From Streptomyces sp. NBC_01451 (lineage in GTDB: Bacteria > Actinomycetota > Actinomycetes > Streptomycetales > Streptomycetaceae), in assembly GCF_036227485.1 (NCBI RefSeq), contig NZ_CP109479.1:3596001-3660000 (forward strand): a DNA stretch of 64,000 nucleotides, given 5' to 3'. Of the stretch, positions 43,885-53,963 are shown piece after piece (the first letter of the stretch is position 1; every line of letters starts with the position of its first letter). The translations under genes were made by a program, and so were the position numbers. A model generated the notes under the pieces. It worked only from the letters and a program-made list of their open reading frames with translations. It was not told the DNA's origin and did no database searches.

Positions 43885-45255
43885 ATGCGCAGCATGCTAC
43901 GTACACGCACCCTGACCGCCCTCTCCGCCACAGCCCTCGCTCTCGCCCTCACCTCCTGCGGCTCCGACGACGAGCCGGGCGACAAGGGCACCGAGACCGG
44001 CACGGGCACCGGCGGCGACACCTCCGCCTCCGTGAAGCTGCCCAAGCTCGACGGCCAGACACTGGAAGTGGCCGCCGTCTGGACGGGACCCGAGCAGGAG
44101 AACTTCACCAAGGTTCTGAAGGAGTTCGAGAAGCGCACCGGCGCGAAGGTCAACTTCGTGCCGACCGGCAACAACACGTCCACGTTCCTCGGTACGAAGA
44201 TCCAGGGCGGCAAGCCCCCGGACGTCGCGTTCCTGCCGCAGGTCGGCGTGCTGCACCAGTTCGCCGAGAAGGGCTGGCTCAAGCCGCTCGGCGCGGATGC
44301 CCAGGCCCAGCTGGACAAGAACTTCGACACCGGCTGGAAGGAGCTCGGCGCCTTCGAGGGCAAGCAGTACGGCATCTATGTGAAGGCCGCCAACAAGTCC
44401 CTGGTCTGGTACAACACCGCCGCGTTCGAGGCCGCGGGCCTCACCGAAGCCCCCACCACCTGGAAGGACTTCGTCGCCACGGCCCAGACCCTGTCCGACG
44501 CGGGCTCCCCGGCCGTCTCCGTCGGCGGCGCCGACGGTTGGACCCTCACCGACTGGTTCGAGAACGTCTATCTCTCGCAGGCGGGCCCGGAGAAGTACGA
44601 CCAGCTCGCCCAGCACGAGATCAAGTGGACCGACTCTTCCGTCAAGGACGCCCTGACCACCCTCGCCGAACTCTGGGGCAAGGACGACCTCCTCGCGGGC
44701 GGTCGCTCCGGCGCGCTGGCGACGGAGTTCCCGAAGTCGGTCACCCAGACCTTCACGGGTGACACCCCGGCGGCGATGGTCTTCGAGGGCGACTTCGTGG
44801 CCGCCAGCATCAACGCGGACACGAAGGCCAAGATCGGCACGGACGCGAAGGTCTTCCCGTTCCCGGCGGTCGGCGACCAGGCACCCGTCGTCAGCGGCGG
44901 CGATGTCGCCGTGGCGCTGAAGGACGGCGCGGGCGCGCAGGCCCTGCTGACGTTCCTCGGCTCGACCGACGCCGCCGAGATCTGGGCGGCGCAGGGCGGT
45001 TTCCTCTCGCCCAGCAAGGCGATGGACCAGTCGGCGTACAAGGACGACGTCACCCGGGACATCGCCAAGGCCCTCATCGCGGCCGGCGACGACTTCCGCT
45101 TCGACATGTCCGACCAGGCTCCGGCCGCCTTCGGCGGTACCCAGGGCGTCGGCGAGTGGAAGGACCTCCAGGACTTCCTGAAGAACCCGAAGGACATCGC
45201 GGGCACCCAGCGGAAACTAGAGGCCGACGCCGCCAAGGCGTACAAGAACGGCTGA
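43885..45255 (+). CDS. Sugar ABC transporter solute-binding lipoprotein
   Basis: This 456-residue family 1 binding protein has a signal peptide and lipobox LTSC with lipidated Cys25. A short acidic linker is followed by the ligand-binding core (SYNxxFEAAGL-like FNTAAFEAAGLTEAPTTWKDF and GDFVAASIN). Two permeases follow. The order resembles alpha-glucoside importers of Streptomyces (AglEFG type), but the substrate is not determinable from sequence. It appears distinct from the first importer in the window. Confidence 0.88.
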   Translation: MRSMLRTRTLTALSATALALALTSCGSDDEPGDKGTETGTGTGGDTSASVKLPKLDGQTLEVAAVWTGPEQENFTKVLKEFEKRTGAKVNFVPTGNNTSTFLGTKIQGGKPPDVAFLPQVGVLHQFAEKGWLKPLGADAQAQLDKNFDTGWKELGAFEGKQYGIYVKAANKSLVWYNTAAFEAAGLTEAPTTWKDFVATAQTLSDAGSPAVSVGGADGWTLTDWFENVYLSQAGPEKYDQLAQHEIKWTDSSVKDALTTLAELWGKDDLLAGGRSGALATEFPKSVTQTFTGDTPAAMVFEGDFVAASINADTKAKIGTDAKVFPFPAVGDQAPVVSGGDVAVALKDGAGAQALLTFLGSTDAAEIWAAQGGFLSPSKAMDQSAYKDDVTRDIAKALIAAGDDFRFDMSDQAPAAFGGTQGVGEWKDLQDFLKNPKDIAGTQRKLEADAAKAYKNG

Positions 45256-45265
45256 CGGCCCCGGC

Positions 45266-46618
45266 ATGGAGTCGAAGACGGACACAGTCGGCACGACGGC
45301 CCATCAGACGCAGAGAGAAAAGACCAAGAGCGTCACCGGCACCCGCTGGTGGGTGGCAGGCCTGTTCCTGCTGCCCGCCCTGGTCCTGCTGGGCTCGCTC
45401 GTCGTCTACCCCATCGGCTACTCGATCTGGCGCAGCCTGTACGACGCCGACGGCTCGGCCTTCGTCGGCCTGGAGAACTACGGCGACATCTTCACGAACG
45501 ACGCCACGCTGACCGCCGTACGCAACACGGCGATCTGGGTGGCGGTCGCGCCCGCCCTCGTCACCGCGCTCGGTCTGATCTTCGCGGTGCTGACCGAACG
45601 GGTGCGCTGGGGTACGGCGTTCAAGCTGATCGTCTTCATGCCGATGGCGATCTCGATGCTCGCCGCGGGCATCATCTTCCGCCTCGTCTACGAGGCGGAC
45701 CCGGACCAGGGTGTCGCCAACGCGATCGTGACGTCCGTGCACGACGCCTTCGTGGACGCCTCCGTCTATCCGAAGGCCCGTCCGAACGCCCAGGCCAGCG
45801 ATCTCAAGGCGTCCGGCGGCGGCTCGTTCACGTCGACCGGAACCGTCAGCCCGGGCACCCCGGCACTGCTGCCCCTCGTGGGCATCGCGCCCAACAAGCT
45901 CCCCGGCACGCCCGAGGACGCGAAGGCGGCCGGCGCCTCCGGCTCCGGGATCAGCGGCACCGTCTGGCTGGACTTCAAGCTCGGCGGCGGCGGTACGAAG
46001 GGGCAGGTCGACCCGGGTGAGAAGGCGCTGGAGGGGGTCAAGGTCGAGGCCGTGAAGGACGGCAAGGTCGTCGCCTCGGCGACCAGCGGCGCCGACGGGA
46101 CCTTCAGTCTGCCCGCCGACGCGGACGGGGCTCAACTGCGCCTGCCCGGCTCGAACTTCGCCGCCGCCTACAGCGGCATCGACTGGCTCGGGCCCACCCT
46201 GGTCACCCCGGCGATCATCGGCAGCTACACCTGGATGTGGGCCGGGTTCGCGATGGTGCTCATCGCCGCCGGGCTCTCGGGCGTGGACCGGAATCTGCTG
46301 GAGGCGGCGCGTGTCGACGGCGCCAACGAGTGGCAGGTCTTCCGGCGGGTCACCGTGCCGCTCCTGGCACCCGTGCTGGTCGTCGTGCTCGTCACCCTGA
46401 TGATCAACGTGATGAAGGTGTTCGACCTCGTCTACATCATCGCCCCGCAGCCGAGTCAGGACGACGCCAACGTCCTCGCGCTCCAGCTGTTCCTGTCGTC
46501 GTTCGGCGGGGGCGGCAACTACGGCGTCGGCAGCGCCATCGGCGTCATTCTGCTGTTGCTCGTGCTGCCGGTGATGTTCGTCAATCTGCGTCGGCTCAGG
46601 AAGGAGCGTCAGCGGTGA
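45266..46618 (+). CDS. Sugar ABC transporter permease with CnaB-like extracellular insertion
   Basis: This 450-residue permease is about 150 residues longer than usual MalF-type subunits of this group. The transmembrane part resembles other binding-protein-dependent permeases, with an EAA loop EAARVDGANEWQVF near the C-terminus. Between early helices, residues about 160-300 form a soluble insertion. Residues about 230-283 (GISGTVWLDFK, GVKVEAVKDGKVV, GADGTFSLPA) have the strand pattern of SdrD_B/CnaB-like domains. The insert should face outside. The gene follows the binding protein by 10 bp. Confidence 0.85.
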   Translation: MESKTDTVGTTAHQTQREKTKSVTGTRWWVAGLFLLPALVLLGSLVVYPIGYSIWRSLYDADGSAFVGLENYGDIFTNDATLTAVRNTAIWVAVAPALVTALGLIFAVLTERVRWGTAFKLIVFMPMAISMLAAGIIFRLVYEADPDQGVANAIVTSVHDAFVDASVYPKARPNAQASDLKASGGGSFTSTGTVSPGTPALLPLVGIAPNKLPGTPEDAKAAGASGSGISGTVWLDFKLGGGGTKGQVDPGEKALEGVKVEAVKDGKVVASATSGADGTFSLPADADGAQLRLPGSNFAAAYSGIDWLGPTLVTPAIIGSYTWMWAGFAMVLIAAGLSGVDRNLLEAARVDGANEWQVFRRVTVPLLAPVLVVVLVTLMINVMKVFDLVYIIAPQPSQDDANVLALQLFLSSFGGGGNYGVGSAIGVILLLLVLPVMFVNLRRLRKERQR

Positions 46619-47532
46619 CGGCTCTCGACCCGACCCTCGACCCGCCCCTCGGTCCCCCCGTCGACCGGCCCGTGCGCGCCAAGCGGTCCCTGGCCGCCCG
46701 CGTGGCCGCCGGGGCCGCGGGCGGCGTGATGCGGTTCTTCCTCATCCTGGTCGCGCTCGTCTGGATGGTGCCGACGTTCGGGCTGCTCATGTCGTCGTTC
46801 CGCGACCCGACGGACATCTCCACCTCCGGGTGGTGGAAGGTGTTCACGGCTCCCGGGCAGCTCACCGCCAAGAGCTACCGGACGCTGCTGGAGAACGACG
46901 CGATCACCAGTTCCCTCCTCAACACCGTCTGGATCACGGTCCCGGCGACGCTCCTGGTCGTCATGATCGGCGCGATGGCCGGATACGCCTTCGCCTGGAT
47001 GGACTTCAAGGGGCGCGACTGGTGGTTCCTGGTCGTCGTCGCGCTGCTCGTCGTGCCCGTGCAGGTGGCGCTGATCCCGCTCTCCGACCTCTTCGGGAAG
47101 ATCGGGATCTTCGGCGACATCATCGGGGTGGTGCTGTTCCACGTGGGGTTCGGGCTGCCGTTCGCGATCTTCCTGCTGCGGAACTTCTTCGCGGAGATCC
47201 CGCGCGAGCTGCTGGAGGCGGCCCGGCTGGACGGCGCGGGCGAGATCAGGCTGTTCGCGACCGTCGTCATGCCGCTCGCCGCGCCCGCCATCGCGTCCCT
47301 GGGGATCTTCCAGTTCCTGTGGGTGTGGAACGACATGCTGGTCGCGCTGGTGTTCTCCGACTCCCAGTCGCAGCCGCTGACGGTCGCACTTCAGCAGCAG
47401 GTACGGCAGTTCGGCAGCAACATCGAGGTACTGGCGCCGGGCGCGTTCATCTCGATGGCCATTCCCCTGGTCGTGTTCTTCGCGTTCCAGCGGCAGTTCG
47501 TGTCGGGGGTGATGGCGGGCGCGGTCAAGTAG
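46615..47532 (+). CDS. Sugar ABC transporter permease (MalG-type)
   Basis: This 305-residue second permease has about six transmembrane helices and the EAA loop EAARLDGAGEIRLFATVV. GTG 46615 overlaps the preceding TGA by 4 nt and has AAGGAG upstream. The proline-rich cytoplasmic N-terminus is unusual but not unique. No glycosidase or ATPase gene follows; a shared MsiK-type ATPase would energise it. Confidence 0.9.
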   Translation: MTALDPTLDPPLGPPVDRPVRAKRSLAARVAAGAAGGVMRFFLILVALVWMVPTFGLLMSSFRDPTDISTSGWWKVFTAPGQLTAKSYRTLLENDAITSSLLNTVWITVPATLLVVMIGAMAGYAFAWMDFKGRDWWFLVVVALLVVPVQVALIPLSDLFGKIGIFGDIIGVVLFHVGFGLPFAIFLLRNFFAEIPRELLEAARLDGAGEIRLFATVVMPLAAPAIASLGIFQFLWVWNDMLVALVFSDSQSQPLTVALQQQVRQFGSNIEVLAPGAFISMAIPLVVFFAFQRQFVSGVMAGAVK

Positions 47533-47697
47533 GACGATCAAGTCGCGCGGTCAAGTAAGCGGATAAGCATCCCACTTGTGGGGTTACGGGTTCAAACGCC
47601 CATGTCCCCCACATGCCGCAATCGGCGTAACCAAGTCACTCCATCGGCCGTTCCCGGGCAGTAGGCCCGCGCCGACCCGCCGACCCATGGATGTGCC

Positions 47698-49963
47698 TTG
47701 CCCAGGTTCAGTGTCATCGTCCCCGCGTACAAGGTTCAGGCGTATCTGCAGGACTGCCTGGAATCGGTGCTCGGCCAGTCGTATCCGGATCTCGAAGTGA
47801 TCGCCGTCGACGACAGCTCGCCCGACGCATGCGGTGCGCTCGTCGACGAGTTCGCGGCCCGCGACGCCCGTGTGCGCGCCGTCCATCTGCCGGAGAACGG
47901 CGGGGTGGGCGGGGCGCGCAACGCGGGCATCGAGCACGCGACCGGGGACTATCTCGTCTTCGTCGACGGCGACGACACCCTCGCCCCGGACGCGCTGCGG
48001 TCCATCGCCGACCGGATCAAGGAGGCGGGCGACCCGGACGTCGTCGTCTACGACCACGCGCACGTCCTGTGGACCGGCGAGACCGTCCGCAGCCCGTTCC
48101 TCCACCAGCTCACCGAGCAGGGTCCCGTCCCCTTCCGGCTGGACGACCGGCCGTTGCTGCTCAAGCTGCCGCTGGTGGCCTGGAACAAGGCGTACCGGCG
48201 GGAGTTCGTCGAGAGCGAGGGCCTCACCTTCGCGCCCGGCGCCCACACGGACACCTCGTGGACGGTCCCGGCGCTGCTGGCCGCCGAGTCGGTCGCGACC
48301 CTGGACCGGGTGTGTGTCCGGCACCGCCGGCCGCGGCAGATCACCAACGCCCCCGCCGATCAAGGCGATCACGGGCACTTCGACATCCACGACCAGTACG
48401 ACCGGGTCTTCGCGTTCGTCGACGCGCGCCCCGAACTCGCGCACTGGCGGCCGGTGTTGTTCCGCCGGATGGTCGACCAGCTGATGGCGGTGCTGGCCCG
48501 TCCGGACCGGCTGCCGCGCACCGCCCGCGCCGAGTTCCTGCGCAGGTCCCGGGCCCACTACCGCCGTTACCGCACCCCGGGCGCCGCCGTACCGCTGCAC
48601 GCGCGGCTGCGGCACCTCCTCGTCCGGACGGGCAGCTACCGCACGTATCGGCTGGTGCGGCTGGCGTCGGCTCTGCGCAAGCACACCACCCGCCTAGCCA
48701 AGTCCCTTGCGCGCAGCGTCCGTTCGGCCGCCCTGCGGCTGCACTACGGAGTTCAGCGGCGGCTGCCGCTGCGCGCCGACCGGGCCGTCTTCACCAGTCA
48801 CTCCGGGCGCGGGTACGGCTGCAACCCGGGGGCCCTGGAGGCCGCGTTCCGTTCCTTCGTGCCGGGCATGCGGACGGCGTGGGTCGCCCGCCCCGAGTTC
48901 CACCACACGCTCCCGACGGCGACCGCCCGGGTGCGACCGGGCACCGCCGCCTACTGGACGGCGCTGGCCCGCTCCAAGTATCTGGTGAGCAACGCGAGTT
49001 GGGACGAGAGGTTCGTGAAGCGGGCCGGGCAGGTGGTGATCCGGACGCAGGCCGGGACGCCGCTGAAGCGCATGGGCCTCGACCTCCAGGACCGGCCGGC
49101 CGCCGCCCGTGACACCGACTTCGGCGCGCTCCTCGCGGACGTCGACACCTGGGACCACTGTCTGTCGGCCAACCGCCACTCGACCCTCGTATGGGAGCGG
49201 GTCTTCCCCGGCGGTTACGCCACCCTCGAAACGGGGCAGCCCCGCAACGACGTGTTCCAGCAGGCGACTTCGGCGGACGTGACCCGGCTGCGCGAGTCGC
49301 TGGGCATCCCGGAGGGCTCGGTCGCCATCCTGTACGCGCCCACCCACCGCGACTATCTGCGCGGCCCCCGCCACACCCTCGACCTGGAACGCGTCCTGCG
49401 CCAACTCGGCCCGCGCTACGTGCTGCTGGCCCGCGCGCATCACCTCTACGACGCTCCGCTGACGCCCGCGTCCGGCGGCCGGCTCATCGACGTGACCGAT
49501 CATCCGAGCATCGAGTCGTTGTGCCTCGCCTCGGACGCGCTGGTCACCGACTACTCGTCGCTGATGTTCGACTACGCCAACCTGGACCGGCCGATCGTGA
49601 TCCACTCGGACGACTGGGAGGCGTACGAGGCGGCCCGTGGCACCTACTTCGACCTGCGCGCCTTCCCGCCGGGCGCGGTCGCGCGCAGCGAGGACGAGCT
49701 GATCGACATCTTCGCGACGGGCCACTGGCGCGGTTCGCGCTCCGCGCAGCTGCGGTCGGCGTTCCGCGAGCGGTTCTGTCCCTACGACGACGGGCGGGCC
49801 GCCGAACGGGTCGTCCGGCGGCTGGTGCTGGGCGAGACGGCCGGACAGTTGCCGGTCACCTCGCCCGCCGAGCGTCACCCGGTGCCCTCGGCGGCGGCCA
49901 CGTTCACGAGCGCTCCGCTCGCGAGCGTGCCGCAGCCGCAGTCCGGCGCCGAGGGTGCGCGTA

Positions 49964-49974
<11 letters not shown>
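47698..49974 (+). CDS. Bifunctional GT2 glycosyltransferase/CDP-glycerol glycerophosphotransferase (TagF-like)
   Basis: This 758-residue protein joins an N-terminal GT-A glycosyltransferase family 2 domain (about 1-220; FSVIVPAYKVQAYLQ, VDDSSPD, FVDGDDTL) to a C-terminal CDP-glycerol:poly(glycerophosphate) glycerophosphotransferase domain (about 370-720; QAGTPLKRMGLD, APTHRDYLRG, VTDYSSLMFDYANLDRP). The pair fits synthesis of a teichoic-acid-like wall glycopolymer. The start is TTG 47698 because the domain begins immediately after. It ends convergently, overlapping ohr by 11 bp. The TagGH-like exporter gene pair lies 9 kb downstream. Confidence 0.9.
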
Positions 49975-50377
<403 letters not shown>

Positions 50378-50446
50378 GGAACCCGTCCCTCTCATCAAGC
50401 TTCCCTGGAGCCCCTTGCGGGGTTCCTTGTGGAGATAACTTAAGCA

Positions 50447-50461
50447 CACAATTCAATTGTG
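50447..50461. promoter_or_regulatory. OhrR operator
   Basis: CACAATT-C-AATTGTG is a perfect 7-bp inverted repeat in the divergent ohr-ohrR region, close to the TACAATT-AATTGTA type of site known for OhrR. A partial repeat (CACAACTG) lies just downstream. Binding by the adjacent MarR-type regulator is inferred. Confidence 0.75.
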
Positions 50462-50498
50462 CACAACTGAATGGCAGGCAAAGAGGTATCGTGGAGGC

Positions 50499-50957
50499 AT
50501 GTCAGCAACCTCCGCCGAGGACTTCCTCCGTCTCGACCAGCAGATCTGCTTCTCCCTGAACGCGGCGTCCCGCGCCTTCAACGGCGTCTATCGCGTGGTC
50601 CTCAAGGACCTCGGGCTCACCTACCCCCAGTACCTGGTGATGCTCGTGCTGTGGGAGCACGGACAGCTGCCCGTGAAGAAGGTCGGCGAACACCTGCGCC
50701 TCGACTCCGGCACACTGTCACCGCTGCTCAAGCGGCTGGAGACGGCCGGTCTGGTCCGGCGCGAGCGCAGCTCCCGGGACGAGCGGTCGGTGGAGGTGCG
50801 GGCGACCGAGGAGGGCCTCGCGCTGCGCGAGCGGGCGCTTCAGGTGCCGCGCCGGATCGTCGCGGCGACCAGCTTCGACGTGGACGAGATCCGGGCGTTG
50901 CGGGCCCGTCTCGACGAGCTCACCGTCGCCCTGGACGCGGCGGCGCGCAACGCGTAG
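50499..50957 (+). CDS. ohrR: MarR-family organic-peroxide sensor OhrR
   Basis: This 152-residue winged-helix regulator has the conserved sensor Cys in LDQQICFSLN (near residue 18), whose oxidation by organic peroxides releases DNA in OhrR proteins. The DNA-binding part (about 50-100; LPVKKVGEHLRLDSGTLSPLLKRLE) and wing (RRERSSRDERSVEV) are intact. ATG 50499 follows a GTGGAGG ribosome-binding site. It is divergent from ohr, with its operator between. Confidence 0.94.
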   Translation: MSATSAEDFLRLDQQICFSLNAASRAFNGVYRVVLKDLGLTYPQYLVMLVLWEHGQLPVKKVGEHLRLDSGTLSPLLKRLETAGLVRRERSSRDERSVEVRATEEGLALRERALQVPRRIVAATSFDVDEIRALRARLDELTVALDAAARNA

Positions 50958-51012
50958 GCGCTGTGCCTGTGCGCGGTGAGGCGGTGAGGTGTGTCGGTCG
51001 GGTGCTACGTCG

Positions 51013-52551
51013 TCATGGCTGGTCGCGCAGTTCGCCTCGCCCCTGTCGGGGCGCTGTTGTTGGCCTGCGTTCGTAGAGGCGCAGGGTCACGCCACTGCCC
51101 CTGAACTCCCGTCTCGGCTCGAACTGCTCCCCCACCACCGTCAGCTTGGTCCGTTCGGTCGGGTCGGCCGGACGCCAGGACGGGCGCAGGGCGTACGGTT
51201 CCGCGACCAGCCAGACGTGGTCGAGTCCCGCCAGCTGCCGCCGTAGCGCGGCCGGGTCCGCCTCGACGCCGTAGAGCGTGCCGGATGTGCGCGCGGACTC
51301 GGCGAGCGCCACGTCCCGGGTGCCGTGGAACCCCTTCGGGTACGCCAGCGCCGAGCGCCGTCCGATGGCCGGCAGGAACAGCACCGGGTCGCCCGGGCGC
51401 AGTTCACGGGCCGCGAGCGCGGAGGCGACGGCGAGGTTGTCGCCGCCGCGCTGGGCCATGGAACGGTCCTGCCGCAGCAGCGGCAGTTGATGCGCGCAGA
51501 CGAGGGCCACGGCGAGCGCCCCGGCCGCGGTGACGGCCGCGCGGGGCGGACGCGTCACGGCCCGCGCGACGCGGTCGGCCCCGGCGGCGGCGAGCAGGGG
51601 GGCGCCGGCCAGGGAGTACAGGACGTAACGGGCGTCGTAGAGCGGTGACCACTGGGAGACGGTCATGAGGATCGCGGGCGGTACGACGAGCAGGGGGAGG
51701 GCGACGGCCGGGAGGGGCAGGCCACGGCCGGTGCGCTCGGACCAGGGGCGGCACAGCGCCAGGTACATGAGGATCAGGCAGGGGGCGAGGACCTCGTCCG
51801 TCGGGCCGGCGAACTGGCGTACGAGGTGGTCGACGCTGCCCTGTCCGGGTGGCCGCAGCCACGACACCTGTGCCGACTGGGCGTGCGAGAGCAGTGCCAG
51901 CGGGAGCAGCGCCGGTGCCACTGCGCCGGCCGTGCACAGCCAGCCCGCCCACACCCGCCGGGGGACGCGGGCGAGCGCGAGGGTCACGGCGTGCGCGAGC
52001 AGCAGCAGTACGGCGAACTCATGGAGGAGACAGGTGACGGCGACGACCACTCCGTACGGCACCCAGGAACGGCCACCGACCGCCCGCACCAGCAGCAGTG
52101 TCGCGCCGGCAGCACCGGCCGCGACCATGGCGTACGACCGGCCCTCCTGGGCGTAGTGGCCGGCCATCGGGTTGATCGCGTACAGCAGACCGGCCCAGAG
52201 GCCGACGCGCGGGCGGGCCAGCCGGGCGCCGAGGGCCGCGACGAGGCCGGCGGTGACGGCTGCGGCGAGGACGGACGGGAGCCGCAGGAGGACCTCGCCG
52301 GGGTGGACGGCGAGGACGGGCCGCATGAGCAGGTAGTACAGGCCGTGCACGGCGTCGACGTGGTGCAGCAGCCGCCAGATCTGCGGCACCGTGCGTCGCG
52401 CGACCTGGAAGGTGGCCGCCTCGTCACGCCATATGCCGCCCCGGTCGAGCCCCCAGGAGCCGATCACCAGCATGACGGCCATGGGGATCACGGGGACCGC
52501 GACGGCGGCTGTCTTCTTGTTCATCTCCTTGTTCATCGGCCGGTTGATCAC
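51013..52551 (-). CDS. Polytopic glycosyltransferase, GT39/PMT-like
   Basis: This 512-residue integral membrane protein has about ten to twelve hydrophobic helices. The first extracellular loop carries the acidic pair WRDEAATF (about residue 42), as in lipid-phosphosugar-dependent GT-C transferases. A C-terminal soluble part follows. It probably transfers a sugar from a polyprenyl-phosphate donor to a surface glycan or protein. It is divergent from another polytopic transferase, which supports a surface-glycan role. The start is uncertain among GTG 52551 and two ATGs shortly after. Confidence 0.8.
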   Translation of the reverse strand: MINRPMNKEMNKKTAAVAVPVIPMAVMLVIGSWGLDRGGIWRDEAATFQVARRTVPQIWRLLHHVDAVHGLYYLLMRPVLAVHPGEVLLRLPSVLAAAVTAGLVAALGARLARPRVGLWAGLLYAINPMAGHYAQEGRSYAMVAAGAAGATLLLVRAVGGRSWVPYGVVVAVTCLLHEFAVLLLLAHAVTLALARVPRRVWAGWLCTAGAVAPALLPLALLSHAQSAQVSWLRPPGQGSVDHLVRQFAGPTDEVLAPCLILMYLALCRPWSERTGRGLPLPAVALPLLVVPPAILMTVSQWSPLYDARYVLYSLAGAPLLAAAGADRVARAVTRPPRAAVTAAGALAVALVCAHQLPLLRQDRSMAQRGGDNLAVASALAARELRPGDPVLFLPAIGRRSALAYPKGFHGTRDVALAESARTSGTLYGVEADPAALRRQLAGLDHVWLVAEPYALRPSWRPADPTERTKLTVVGEQFEPRREFRGSGVTLRLYERRPTTAPRQGRGELRDQP

Positions 52552-52641
52552 GGGCCTGATTTTGTGCGATTAGACAACCTTTGTTGCTTTTCAGCGGTGA
52601 ATTGACGTGAATATGGCATTCGTGCGGCTTACGATCCCGCC

Positions 52642-53901
52642 GTGACGAGACCCTCCACCCCCTCCGCCCGCCTCCTCACCCTCGCCGTCGGCTGGGCCGC
52701 CTCCCGGGCCCTGATGCTGTGGCTGCTGGTCCACGACGACATCCCGCTGCTCGGCGGCGGCGGGGTCGCGCGTGAGGTGCAGCGGCTGTACTTCCGCTGG
52801 TACGGCGTCCTGACGCAGGGCACGTTCCCGGCGGACGACACGCTGTGGCAGTACCCGCCGGGCGCGGGTCCGGTGCTGCTGTCGCCCGCGCTGCTGCCGA
52901 CGCTGACCTATTTCGAGGCGTTCGTGGCGCTCACGCTCGCCACCGACGTCCTGGTCCTGCTGGCCCTCACGCGCGCGGGCTGCCGTCCGGGCCGTTCCCT
53001 GCGCGGCTCCGTGTACTGGACGGCCGGCCTGCCGCTTCTCCTCCAGGTACCGCTCGCGCGCTACGACGTGCAGGTCACGGCGTTCGCCGTCATCTCCCTG
53101 TTGACGTTGTCGCGTTCCCCGCGCGCGTGCGGCGCGTTCGCGGCACTGGGCGCCCTGGTGAAGGTCTGGCCCGCGCTGGTGCTGCTGGGCATGCCGAAGG
53201 GCCGTACGACCCGGTCGGCGTGGACGTCCGCGACGGTCACGGCGACGGCCGCGCTGGCACTCCTGGCGGTGGCCTTCAGCAACCCGTTCTCCTTCCTGCG
53301 CCAGCAGGGCGGGCGGGGCGTGCAGATCGAGTCGTTCGGCGGTACCGCGCTCTCCCTCGCCACCCGCGCCGGGTGGGAGGGGCGCGTGCGCTACCAGTAC
53401 GGCGCGATGGAGTTCGTGGGCCCGTACGTCTCGGCCGTGGCGGCCCTCTCCCTCGCCCTGACGGCCGTGGCGTTCGGGCTTCTGCTGCTGTGGCGGGTGC
53501 GGGCCCGGCACTGGACGGAGGCGACGCCGTTCGACGCGGCACTGACCGCCGTACTCCTCTTCACGGTCACCAGCCGGGTCATCAGCCCGCAGTACCTGGT
53601 CTGGCTGCTCGGGCTGGCCGCGGTGTGCCTGACCTCGCGGTACACCAGTCAGCGCCCGGTGGCGTGGCTGCTGCTGGCGGCGGCCGCGGTGAGCAGTGTC
53701 GACTACCCGGTCATGTACGCCGAGGTCATCCAGTGCACCTGGACGGGCGTGACGGTCATGGTCGTACGCAACGGTCTGCTGGCCGCGGCGGCGGTCCTGT
53801 CCTTCGTACGGCTGTGGCGCGCCGCCCGCCCGGCCGTGGTTCCGCTCCCGTCCCCTTCCCTCGCCCGTCCACTCCCCGAGCGGGAACTTAGTGCGTCTTA
53901 A
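52642..53901 (+). CDS. Polytopic membrane protein, GT87/DUF2029-like mannosyltransferase
   Basis: This 419-residue protein has about ten transmembrane helices and the GT87/DUF2029 pattern: an early RLYFRWYGVL loop, WQYPPGAGPVLL, a central ALGALVKVWPALVL and ISPQYLVWLLGLA. These are GT-C polyprenyl-phosphomannose-dependent transferases. The exact acceptor is unknown. The start is GTG 52642. galE follows 60 bp later on the same strand. Confidence 0.82.
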   Translation: MTRPSTPSARLLTLAVGWAASRALMLWLLVHDDIPLLGGGGVAREVQRLYFRWYGVLTQGTFPADDTLWQYPPGAGPVLLSPALLPTLTYFEAFVALTLATDVLVLLALTRAGCRPGRSLRGSVYWTAGLPLLLQVPLARYDVQVTAFAVISLLTLSRSPRACGAFAALGALVKVWPALVLLGMPKGRTTRSAWTSATVTATAALALLAVAFSNPFSFLRQQGGRGVQIESFGGTALSLATRAGWEGRVRYQYGAMEFVGPYVSAVAALSLALTAVAFGLLLLWRVRARHWTEATPFDAALTAVLLFTVTSRVISPQYLVWLLGLAAVCLTSRYTSQRPVAWLLLAAAAVSSVDYPVMYAEVIQCTWTGVTVMVVRNGLLAAAAVLSFVRLWRAARPAVVPLPSPSLARPLPERELSAS

Positions 53902-53963
53902 CGGGAGTTAACTGACAAAGTTCGACCGACAGACCACCCGACCACACGAGGGGACGGCCGCAC

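Noticed and set aside
47533..47697. tRNA or riboswitch before the TagF-like gene
   Set aside because: TTCAAACG resembles a T-loop, but no acceptor or anticodon stem could be drawn and no riboswitch motif is seen.
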